10,906 bases of DNA from an uncultured Oscillospiraceae bacterium. Lineage in GTDB: Bacteria > Bacillota > Clostridia > Oscillospirales > Oscillospiraceae. Below the pieces are notes generated by a model. That model was not told where the DNA came from and searched no databases. It saw only the letters and a list, made by a program, of their open reading frames with translations. Location of the stretch: positions 1-10,906 of the forward strand of contig CAKTNN010000050.1 of NCBI GenBank assembly GCA_934589065.1, written 5' to 3'. Both the position numbers and the translations under genes were made by a program. Shown piece by piece: positions 5,942 to 10,906 of the stretch (position 1 is its first letter; every line of letters begins with the position of its first letter).

Positions 5942-6171
5942 GAAAAATCCGTGTTACCACCTTGCTTCGCACCAACCTCACGGCAGATGCCTCTGAGGGT
6001 ACAGTCATACCCCTGCGCGATAACGGGCGCACCCGTCACAGGCTAAAATCTTCACCCATGCGGCTCAGGGGCCATGTTCAGCAATCCCTTACGCACCCCT
6101 TTTCACCAACCGGGGCTCTCTGATGCGGAAGCGGTAAAGCTTACTCTTCCCTTCCATGCCTTGTTTTCGAT
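5914..6171 (-). promoter_or_regulatory. Methionine-specific T-box riboswitch upstream of metN
   Basis: This tRNA-sensing leader lies between the promoter and metN. On the minus strand the order is: AGTA loop-E side (6142-6145); AGAGAG (6116-6121) and GTTGGTGAAA (6101-6110), the AG-box and GNUG region of Stem I; specifier loop GAAC-ATG-GCC with codon AUG at 6073-6075; then the T-box AAGGTGGTAACACG (5950-5963). Aligning GAAxxx...GAGC to known leaders places AUG, not CAU, as the specifier. The UGGU bulge (5956-5959) pairs with a tRNA 3' end ACCA, as expected for tRNA-Met (discriminator A); tRNA-His would need UGGG. Uncharged tRNA-Met should favour the antiterminator and switch on metNIQ. Confidence 0.95.
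6073..6075 (-). promoter_or_regulatory. T-box specifier codon AUG (Met)
   Basis: The codon reads ATG on the minus strand within GAACATGGCC. It sits at the position held by the specifier in well-known T-boxes (the third to fifth base after GAA, ten bases before GAGC). It matches the methionine transport genes downstream. Confidence 0.8.
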
Positions 6172-6177
6172 GGGGAC

Positions 6178-6206
6178 ATCATACTCCAAGAAAAGCGGTT
6201 TGTCAA
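6178..6206 (-). promoter_or_regulatory. Consensus sigma-A promoter of the T-box/metNIQ operon
   Basis: The minus strand shows perfect TTGACA (6201-6206), a 17-bp spacer, and TATGAT (6178-6183). Transcription should start near 6171, just upstream of Stem I. Such a strong promoter fits an operon controlled after initiation, by attenuation. Confidence 0.88.
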
Positions 6207-6252
6207 GGGATTTGTGGCACTTTCGCTATTGTCAAATATAAGGGTTCGTTAT

Positions 6253-6276
6253 AAGAAACCGTTATATCGGTTTCTT
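6253..6276 (-). terminator. Weak hairpin at end of the Cys-rich gene
   Basis: AAGAAACCG (6253-6261) pairs with CGGTTTCTT (6268-6276) around TTATAT. It overlaps the stop codon of the gene at 6276-6653. Only TATAACG follows on the minus strand, so termination would be weak, yet no better terminator lies before the metN promoter. Read-through into the T-box leader is possible. Confidence 0.35.
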
Positions 6277-6653
6277 TACGTCTCCGCGCCTTGGTATTCC
6301 AGGAGCTCCAGCACCTGCTGCCCCCGCCGGGTCAGGGCAAGGCTTCCCTTTACCGGGCAGGCCATATACCACTGGGCGCTGTACCCCTTCAAGGGGAGAT
6401 CGTAGTCCAGGGAAACCAGGTTTTTCTTTTCCAGGCATTGGAGAAGAAGGCTGTAGAATTCTTCTGTATTCTCCCCTTCTTCCCGGTAAATGGGGAGCAA
6501 ATCTTCTGTCTTTCTTCCAACCGGGAGAAAGGGGATCTGCCCCAGCTTTTCCAGGAAGGCAATTTCGTCCTTTGTAAGGCTCAGGCTTTTTGCGCAGCCG
6601 CCGCAGCTCCCGCAGGAACCGCTGCAGCCGCCGCAGGAAGAACAATCGTGCAT
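6276..6653 (-). CDS. Small protein with N-terminal cysteine cluster, function unknown
   Basis: A 125-aa protein I cannot assign to a named family. Its first 20 residues hold six cysteines at 4, 7, 10, 14, 17 and 20 in a Gly/Ser-rich stretch (C-x2-C-x2-C-x3-C-x2-C-x2-C), which suggests a metal or Fe-S site. The rest (25-125) looks like a small helical fold with winged-helix flavour: LTKDEIAFLEKLGQIPFLPV, FYSLLLQCLEKKNLVSLDYDLP, and SLALTRRGQQVLELLEYQG near the end. The last two resemble the helix and wing of MarR/PadR-like DNA binders, but this is weak. The ATG has AAGGAG 5 nt upstream, overlapping the stop codon of the DtxR-type gene 9 bp away. The pairing suggests a partner role in metal sensing or iron handling. 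Confidence 0.75.
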   Translation of the reverse strand: MHDCSSCGGCSGSCGSCGGCAKSLSLTKDEIAFLEKLGQIPFLPVGRKTEDLLPIYREEGENTEEFYSLLLQCLEKKNLVSLDYDLPLKGYSAQWYMACPVKGSLALTRRGQQVLELLEYQGAET

Positions 6654-6662
6654 AATCGCTCC

Positions 6663-7028
6663 TTATAGGCTTCTTGCGTGGCGCTTGATGGCCTGGAAGG
6701 ATTCGTCGCTGATCACGTGCTCCATCCGGCAGGCATCCGCCGCCGCCGTTTCCTCGGACACCCCCAGGTGAATCAGCATGGAGGACAAAACCGTATGCCG
6801 CTCATAGATGGTTTCCGCCAGGGTGCGGCCCTTTTCCGTCAGCTTCAGTCCGCCGTTTTTTTCAACGGTGATATAGTTCTCCTGGCGCAAAATGCCCATT
6901 GCCCGGGAAACGCTGGGCTTGGAGTAGCCCAGGTATTCCCCCACATCCACAGACCGGACAAAGCTGTTCTTTTTTCCCAGTACCAGGATTGCTTCCAGGT
7001 ACATTTCTCCAGATTCGTGTACACTCAT
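6663..7028 (-). CDS. DtxR/MntR family metal-dependent transcriptional regulator
   Basis: A 121-aa repressor of the DtxR family, shorter than MntR (about 142 aa) and lacking the SH3-like domain of DtxR. A winged-helix DNA-binding domain (about 1-70; recognition region YSKPSVSRAMGILRQENYI, wing VEKNGGLKLTEKG) is followed by a dimerisation and metal-binding domain. Likely ligands are Met9 (in GEMYLE), His78 (in ERHTVL), and Cys100, Glu103 and His104 (in DACRMEHVIS). Met and Cys at these places match DtxR/IdeR (Met10, Cys102) rather than MntR (Asp8, Glu99), so Fe2+ sensing is favoured over Mn2+. The ATG has AGGAG 8 nt upstream. It lies 21 bp after the DUF1667 gene and 9 bp before the Cys-rich gene. 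Confidence 0.92.
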   Translation of the reverse strand: MSVHESGEMYLEAILVLGKKNSFVRSVDVGEYLGYSKPSVSRAMGILRQENYITVEKNGGLKLTEKGRTLAETIYERHTVLSSMLIHLGVSEETAAADACRMEHVISDESFQAIKRHARSL

Positions 7029-7049
7029 AGTTTATCTCCTAACTCCGAA

Positions 7050-7415
7050 TCAATTCACATTTTTTGTGGCTACCAAAGGGATTCCCGTATTTCCGGCATC
7101 AGCCTTCAATACATCCCCGATGTGGATTGGGGCCCGGGCCCGGATTGCAGCGGCATCCCTCATCACATCAAAAATTTTCCCCTTGGGCACATCCTGCGCC
7201 GTTTTGCAGGGAACCATGCGGATTCCCTCTGTGCTTGCCTCCACCGCTACGGTGGTGGTAACAATCCGTCGGGGATCCGTCACTTCTTTCTCTGCGTACT
7301 TGGCGCCGTTTTTGCAGGTATTTCCGGTAACGGACTGGAATTTCCCGTTTTCCAGGGTCACTTCCAGCTGGCAGCCCAGGGGACAGCCGATGCAAGTCAG
7401 CATTCTTTTTTCCAT
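7050..7415 (-). CDS. DUF1667 family cysteine-motif protein of the flavoenzyme operon
   Basis: A 121-aa protein starting MEKRMLTCIGCPLGC. Its C-x2-C-x3-C motif plus a fourth cysteine in VTGNTCKNG resembles a [4Fe-4S] binding site; the remainder (KIFDVMRDAAAIRARAPIHIGDVL) is typical of the DUF1667 family. Members are commonly found with GlpA-like and NAD(P)/FAD oxidoreductases in Clostridia and are thought to be an electron-transfer or assembly subunit; this has not been shown here. I prefer the ATG at 7415 to a GTG at 7421: GGAGG is 7 nt from the ATG but only 1 nt from the GTG. It begins 2 nt after the stop codon of the upstream oxidoreductase. Confidence 0.85.
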   Translation of the reverse strand: MEKRMLTCIGCPLGCQLEVTLENGKFQSVTGNTCKNGAKYAEKEVTDPRRIVTTTVAVEASTEGIRMVPCKTAQDVPKGKIFDVMRDAAAIRARAPIHIGDVLKADAGNTGIPLVATKNVN

Positions 7416-7417
7416 GG

Positions 7418-8677
7418 TCACGCCTCCTCCGTCAGGATGCGGATGCGTTTTGTCCCGCCATGCTCCCGGAACATCTGGCGCGTCAGCACCACCTGTTCCA
7501 TTTCTCCGGGGGCCATCACCGGACGCTTCCGGGCAAGTACCCGTTCCCCGTCCAGATACACCGCAACCGTTCTGTTTTTCAGCACGCCGCCCACCCGGAA
7601 TCGGAGGATAAGCTTCTCTTCCATCCGCTCCGGATCCACGGCTGCCGGAACGGTATAGCGGATGCCGCCGGATGCCTCAATGGGGATGGGATGAGAAGGA
7701 ATCCCCCCATTTGCCAGGTATTTTGCCGCATTTTTTCCGGCGGCAGCCGCCTCCTGGGATACAAAATCCACCAGGTCATGAACATGAAGTACATTGCCCG
7801 CTGCAAAAACGCCGGGGATTTCCGTTTCCAGGCTCTCGTTGACCCTTGGGCCGTTGGTCGCCGGATTCAGATCCAGGCCCATGGAGCGGGAAAGCTCATT
7901 TTCGGGTATCAGTCCGCAGGACAAGAGCAGGGTATCGCAGGCGATCTCTTCCTCCGTCCCGGGAATGGGGCTGCCTTTTTCATCCACCTGGGCAACGGTT
8001 ACGCCGGTAAGGCGCTGCCTGCCGTGGATATCCACCACGGTGTGGCTCAGCTTCAACGGAATGCCATAGTCATCCAGGCACTGGACGATGTTCCGTTTCA
8101 GTCCACCGGAATAGGGCTGCAGCTCTGCCACCAGTTTCACCTTCGCCCCTTCCAGCGTCATGCGGCGCGCCATAATCAGGCCGATGTCGCCGCTGCCCAA
8201 TATCACCACTTCCCGTCCGGGAAGCATTCCCTCTACATTCACCAGGCGCTGCGCCGTCCCGGCAGTGTAAATGCCTGCAGGCCGGAAGCCCGGAATATTC
8301 AGCGCGCCTCTTGGACGTTCCCGGCAGCCCATGGCAAGGACAATGGCCTTTGCGGAAATATCCATCAACCCCCGCTGACGGCTGACGGCGGTAATCACCT
8401 TTTCATGGGAAATATCCAGCACCATGGTATTCAACCTGGTCTCGATTTTTCGCTCCTCTACCTGGGAAATGTATCTGGCAGCATACTCCGGCCCTGTTAG
8501 CTCCTGCCCGAAGGTGTGCAGACCAAAGCCATTGTGGATGCACTGATTGAGAATGCCCCCCAGCTCCCGATCCCGTTCCAAAACCAGAAGGTTGGTCACG
8601 CCGGAATCAAAAGCAGAAATCGCCGCTGCAAGCCCTGCAGGGCCGCCGCCGATAATCACAAGATCATATTGCTCCAT
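7418..8677 (-). CDS. NAD(P)/FAD-dependent oxidoreductase, partner of the GlpA-like subunit
   Basis: A 419-aa flavoprotein. It has an N-terminal FAD-binding Rossmann motif (VIIGGGPAGLAAAISA), the family-typical GGILNQCIHNGFGLHTFGQE, a second dinucleotide-binding motif VVILGSGDIGLIMARRMTLEG for NAD(P), and the late FAD motif IPGVFAAGNVLHVHDLVD. It lacks the CxxC redox pair of thioredoxin reductase. Its likely job is to pass electrons from the 8680-10119 dehydrogenase to NAD(P) or another soluble carrier, in place of the membrane subunits GlpB/GlpC of E. coli. I prefer the ATG at 8677 to a GTG at 8683: AGAGG lies 7 nt upstream of the ATG. The ATG comes 2 nt after the stop codon of the previous gene. 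Confidence 0.9.
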   Translation of the reverse strand: MEQYDLVIIGGGPAGLAAAISAFDSGVTNLLVLERDRELGGILNQCIHNGFGLHTFGQELTGPEYAARYISQVEERKIETRLNTMVLDISHEKVITAVSRQRGLMDISAKAIVLAMGCRERPRGALNIPGFRPAGIYTAGTAQRLVNVEGMLPGREVVILGSGDIGLIMARRMTLEGAKVKLVAELQPYSGGLKRNIVQCLDDYGIPLKLSHTVVDIHGRQRLTGVTVAQVDEKGSPIPGTEEEIACDTLLLSCGLIPENELSRSMGLDLNPATNGPRVNESLETEIPGVFAAGNVLHVHDLVDFVSQEAAAAGKNAAKYLANGGIPSHPIPIEASGGIRYTVPAAVDPERMEEKLILRFRVGGVLKNRTVAVYLDGERVLARKRPVMAPGEMEQVVLTRQMFREHGGTKRIRILTEEA

Positions 8678-8679
8678 CG

Positions 8680-10119
8680 TCACACCTCTGTCTTTCCCTG
8701 CGCGGTGATCATTCTGGAATTTTTCCCGGATTTGGTAATGGCGTTCTGGGCCATGCCCAATTCCCGGGCCAGGAGCTCCATCACTCTGGGGGCGCAGAAG
8801 CCGCCCTGGCAGCGGCCCATACCGGCCCTGGTGCGGCGCTTGACCCCATCCAAATCCCTGGCTCCCAGGGGCGAACGGATGGCAGCCAATATTTCCCCCT
8901 CGCTGACCTGCTCACATCGGCAAATGATCTGACCATAAGCAGGCTCTTTTTCAATCAGCGCTGCCCATTGCTCTTTGCTCAAGCTCTTGGGGTTCACCGG
9001 TCCTCGGCGAATGGGATCAAAATTCGGCTTTTCTTCCAGTCCCAGGAAACCGGAAACCTGAGCCGCTATCTCCTGTCCAATGGCGGGAGCAGCACTGAGT
9101 CCGGGGGACTCGATGCCCGCGCAATCAAAAAAGCCCGCTGCATCCTCCGGCTGTCCAAGAATGAACTCGTGCCCGTCCTCGTGGGCGCGGAGTCCGGCAA
9201 AACTGGTAATTACCTGGCGGAAATTCAGATTCTTTACGCTTCCGCCTGCCTTTTCCCGTACTTGGGCAAGGCCCCGGGCGGTAGTATTTGTCCCCTCAAA
9301 GTCTTCCGTATCCTGAGCCGTCGGGCCAACCAACAGGTTGCCGTGAACCGTGGAAGTTACCAGCACGCCCTTTCCCAGGACGCCCGGCAGCTGAAAAATA
9401 GTAGAGTGCACGGTTTCTCCTGCCGCCTTATCCAGCAGCAAATATTCACCCCGCCGGGGTGTGATGTGGATTTTCCGCCGACTGACCATATTGTGAAAAA
9501 CCCCAGAGTAAACCCCGGCAGCATTGATAACCGCCCTGGTTTCCAAAGTGTCCTCTTTCGTTACCACCTGCCAGGTGTTGTCCTTGCCCCGTTTAACCTC
9601 CGTTACTTCTGCATTGCGGTAAATCTCTACCCCATTGTGGATGGCATTCTCTCCCAGGGCAACCGTCATCTGGAATGGGCAGACAATCCCCCCAGTAGGG
9701 GCCCACAGAGCAGCCACCGCCCCATCCGATATATTGGGCTCCATTTCATGCAAGCGCCGGGCATCGAGGATTTCCAGCCCCTCTACTCCATTTTGAATTC
9801 CATTTTCATAAAGGGCCCGGAGCTTGGGCATATCCTCCTGAGCCAGGCAGAGAACCAAAGAGCCGTTTCTGCGGAAGGGAAAATCCAGTTCCTTTGCAAG
9901 CTGGGGCATCATCCGGCTGCCGAGAACATTGTATTTTGCCATAAGTGTTCCCGCTTTGGCGTCAAACCCGGCGTGTACGATGGCACTGTTGGCTTTGGAT
10001 GTACCGCTGCAGACATCGTTCTCCCGTTCCAGAAGGCAAAATCTGCCTTGGAATCTGCTTAAATAGCGGGCCACAGCGCAGCCAATAACACCGCCGCCGA
10101 TAATCACTGCATCATACAT
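8680..10119 (-). CDS. GlpA-like FAD-dependent dehydrogenase with C-terminal BFD [2Fe-2S] domain
   Basis: A 479-aa flavoenzyme of the DAO superfamily. The N-terminus has the FAD motif AVIIGGGVIGCAVARYLSR and GTSKANSAIVHAGFD; the middle has ALWAPTGGIVCPFQMTVALGENA and AVINAAGVYSG; FAGLRAHEDGHEFILG and ESPGLSAAPAIG follow. The C-terminal BFD-like domain carries Cys400, 402, 437 and 442 (C-x-C-x34-C-x4-C), a standard [2Fe-2S] set. This layout matches anaerobic glycerol-3-phosphate dehydrogenase GlpA, but related L-2-hydroxyglutarate-type dehydrogenases share it, so the substrate is not certain. No glycerol kinase or facilitator is in the window. It starts at ATG 10119 behind its own promoter, with GAAGGGCGG about 10 nt upstream. 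It is first in the five-gene unit. Confidence 0.9.
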   Translation of the reverse strand: MYDAVIIGGGVIGCAVARYLSRFQGRFCLLERENDVCSGTSKANSAIVHAGFDAKAGTLMAKYNVLGSRMMPQLAKELDFPFRRNGSLVLCLAQEDMPKLRALYENGIQNGVEGLEILDARRLHEMEPNISDGAVAALWAPTGGIVCPFQMTVALGENAIHNGVEIYRNAEVTEVKRGKDNTWQVVTKEDTLETRAVINAAGVYSGVFHNMVSRRKIHITPRRGEYLLLDKAAGETVHSTIFQLPGVLGKGVLVTSTVHGNLLVGPTAQDTEDFEGTNTTARGLAQVREKAGGSVKNLNFRQVITSFAGLRAHEDGHEFILGQPEDAAGFFDCAGIESPGLSAAPAIGQEIAAQVSGFLGLEEKPNFDPIRRGPVNPKSLSKEQWAALIEKEPAYGQIICRCEQVSEGEILAAIRSPLGARDLDGVKRRTRAGMGRCQGGFCAPRVMELLARELGMAQNAITKSGKNSRMITAQGKTEV

Positions 10120-10148
10120 TTTCCATCCGCCCTTCTTGTTTTTTGTTC

Positions 10149-10177
10149 ATTATACCGAAAAGTGTAGAAAAATGCAA
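10149..10177 (-). promoter_or_regulatory. Promoter of the GlpA-like operon
   Basis: The minus strand has a perfect TATAAT (10149-10154) and TTGCAT (10172-10177), 17 bp apart. The -35 is a partial match, which leaves room for activation. The leader to the ATG is about 25 nt. I saw no clear DtxR box or other operator overlapping it. Confidence 0.7.
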
Positions 10178-10211
10178 GGGCGCAAATGTGGTCTTTTACC
10201 GGTTATACGCC

Positions 10212-10240
10212 TTGACTTCTTATCTCGCAAACGCTATACT
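10212..10240 (+). promoter_or_regulatory. Promoter of the small membrane protein gene
   Basis: TTGACT (10212-10217) and TATACT (10235-10240) with a 17-bp spacer on the plus strand. The start would be near 10247, 25 nt before the ATG. It is divergent from the GlpA-like operon promoter, with the two -35 boxes 34 bp apart. Confidence 0.75.
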
Positions 10241-10271
10241 GAAAGAGAATTCAACCGGGAGGTGCTGAAAA

Positions 10272-10475
10272 ATGAAAAAGCTGGAAAAGTTTTGGAATAG
10301 TCTGGATGGCGTCACTCTGGTACGCAAGCGGGAACTGCTGCTGGGCGGTCTGCTGTGCCTGACCACTGGGCTGACTTTAGGAATGCTCCTGTCCCCCAGA
10401 AAGACCGTTACCATTGGCAGCAATAACGGCTGCACCAACGCCACGCTTCCCCAGTCGGAAGAAGAAGCGGAATAA
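10272..10475 (+). CDS. Small single-pass membrane protein, function unknown
   Basis: A 67-aa protein I do not recognise as a named family. It starts MKKLEKFWNSLDGVTLVRKR (charged and cytoplasmic), then one membrane segment ELLLGGLLCLTTGLTLGMLLSP at about residues 21-42, then a polar tail ending in an acidic run (SEEEAE). By the positive-inside rule the N-terminus is inside the cell. GGGAGGTG lies 7 nt before the ATG. Its own consensus promoter and a very strong terminator make it a single-gene unit, the only plus-strand gene in the window. That signal set makes it a real gene despite its size. Confidence 0.85.
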   Translation: MKKLEKFWNSLDGVTLVRKRELLLGGLLCLTTGLTLGMLLSPRKTVTIGSNNGCTNATLPQSEEEAE

Positions 10476-10480
10476 AACCC

Positions 10481-10528
10481 AAACCGCCATAGTAAGGATG
10501 CAGCAACCCTTACTATGGCGGTTTTTTT
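10481..10528 (+). terminator. Strong Rho-independent terminator
   Basis: AAACCGCCATAGTAAGG (10481-10497) pairs perfectly with the matching 17 nt at 10508-10524 around a 10-nt loop, running into seven Ts (10522-10528). It begins 5 bp after the stop codon of the 67-aa gene. Confidence 0.95.
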
Positions 10529-10576
10529 CATCCCATGCCATCGCAATTCCAACATCGGTACAGCTGTGCTGCTGTC

Positions 10577-10712
10577 ATGAAGAAATGATGGAATGAAGTC
10601 ACTCGCTGCGCTCGTGAATGAAGCGAAGATGCGCGTGGCATTTCTCATTTTCTTCTCCTCTTCATTTCTTCATTGCGTCAGCAACTTCATTTGCCCGTTA
10701 GGGCATCTTCAT
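10577..10712. repeat. ATGAAG/CTTCAT inverted repeat with internal hairpins
   Basis: The left half carries ATGAAG at 10577, 10593 and 10618; the right half carries its complement CTTCAT at 10660, 10668, 10685 and 10707. Between them sit mini-hairpins such as TGCCC-GTTA-GGGCA (10692-10705) and ATGC-GCGTG-GCAT. The strand switch makes the block roughly palindromic. No ORF here looks like protein. It is probably a species-specific intergenic repeat. Confidence 0.55.
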
Positions 10713-10715
10713 TTG

Positions 10716-10750
10716 AAAAAATCCGCCTTGCAAAGCAAGACGGATTTTTT
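10716..10750 (-). terminator. Terminator of the 5S-tRNA-Asn transcript
   Basis: AAAAAATCCG-C-CTTGC pairs with GCAAG-A-CGGATTTTTT across an AAA loop (one mismatch). On the minus strand the stem ends in a T-run 2 nt past the tRNA CCA end. It is symmetric, so it can also stop plus-strand transcription. Confidence 0.88.
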
Positions 10751-10752
10751 CA

Positions 10753-10828
10753 TGGCTCCCCCTGTTGGACTCGAACCAACGACACACGGATTAACAGTCC
10801 GTCGCTCTACCGACTGAGCTAAGGGGGA
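10753..10828 (-). tRNA. tRNA-Asn (anticodon GTT)
   Basis: A 76-nt tRNA on the minus strand with the 3' CCA encoded (10753-10755). The acceptor stem is TCCCCCT/AGGGGGA with discriminator G. The D arm is GCTCAGTCGGTAGAGC. The anticodon stem ACGGA/TCCGT holds the loop CTGTTAA, giving anticodon GTT (10793-10795) for AAC/AAU codons. The T arm is GTTGG-TTCGAGT-CCAAC. It directly follows the 5S rRNA, a common rRNA-operon tail in Firmicutes. Confidence 0.97.
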
Positions 10829-10836
10829 ATATTTGT

Positions 10837-10906
10837 GTTGGCATTACCTATCTTCCCGGCAAGTCACCCTGCAAGTATTGTCGGCGCAAACGAGCTTAAC
10901 TTCTGT
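10837..10906 (-). rRNA. rrf: 5S rRNA, 3' portion (cut by window edge)
   Basis: Minus-strand sequence from the right edge reads ACAGAAGTTAAGCTCGTTTG, then GCCGACAATACTTG, GGGTGACTTGCCGGGAAGAT and AGGTAATGCCAAC, the conserved second half of bacterial 5S rRNA. The 5' half lies outside the window. The exact 3' end is uncertain by a few bases. 16S and 23S genes are expected further to the right. Confidence 0.92.

Noticed and set aside
6072..6076. T-box specifier read as CAU (His)
   Set aside because: Alignment of the specifier loop places AUG in register, the UGGU bulge fits a tRNA ending ACCA, and the downstream genes transport methionine.
6231..6236. Second TTGACA upstream of the metN promoter
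   Set aside because: No acceptable -10 box lies 16-18 bp downstream.
8968..10062. 364-aa plus-strand ORF
   Set aside because: Antisense shadow of the GlpA-like gene, which has clear FAD and [2Fe-2S] motifs in the opposite direction.
10220..10648. 142-aa minus-strand ORF
   Set aside because: It overlaps the terminator and the well-supported 67-aa gene on the other strand and has no RBS or family motif.

Overview
The window looks like chromosomal DNA from a moderately GC-rich, low-O2 Clostridia member (Firmicutes), probably near the gut Oscillospiraceae. The grounds are strong AGGAGG-type ribosome binding sites, TTG/GTG starts, a T-box leader, and a soluble Fe-S flavoenzyme set for glycerol-3-phosphate-type oxidation. 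Dispersed GTCATTGCGA-type hairpin repeats also fit. The lineage is an inference from gene style; no species can be named. All protein genes but one lie on the minus strand, so transcription runs from high to low coordinates.

Layout from the right edge leftward. (1) 10837-10906 is the 3' part of a 5S rRNA, followed by tRNA-Asn(GTT) and its terminator: the tail of an rRNA operon. (2) 10530-10715 is a hairpin-rich ATGAAG/CTTCAT repeat. (3) A 67-aa membrane protein on the plus strand (10272-10475) has its own promoter and a strong terminator, and is divergent from the next unit. (4) 10119-6276 is a tight five-gene unit: a GlpA-like FAD dehydrogenase with a C-terminal [2Fe-2S] domain, a second NAD(P)/FAD oxidoreductase, a small cysteine protein (DUF1667), a DtxR-type metal regulator and a Cys-rich small protein. 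(5) A consensus promoter and a methionine-specific T-box riboswitch (6206-5914) precede metN-metI-metQ, a methionine ABC importer, which ends in a hairpin terminator at 3231-3265. (6) A further promoter drives azlC-azlD-mntP-vanZ (3083-1033): branched-chain amino acid export, Mn2+ efflux and a VanZ-like membrane protein, packed with overlaps or short gaps. (7) 1-1020 has no genes. It is built of hairpins: a near-perfect 270-bp tandem duplication of a compound repeat, then an inverted-repeat element bounded by two identical 13-bp-stem hairpins.

How the parts work together. metNIQ should be expressed when uncharged tRNA-Met accumulates: the specifier codon reads AUG, and the T-box bulge UGGU matches a tRNA ending ACCA. 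The flavoenzyme trio would oxidise a hydroxy-acid or sn-glycerol-3-phosphate through FAD and Fe-S centres to a soluble acceptor. The DtxR-type regulator in the same unit has Fe-type ligands (Met9, Cys100, Glu103, His104), which suggests a link between iron status and this Fe-S-rich pathway. The azlCD-mntP-vanZ unit is an export/envelope cluster with no visible specific regulator.

I see no phage, transposase, CRISPR array or defence system. The least explained material is the non-coding hairpin DNA at 1-1020 and the pairing of the DtxR-type regulator with its Cys-rich partner.
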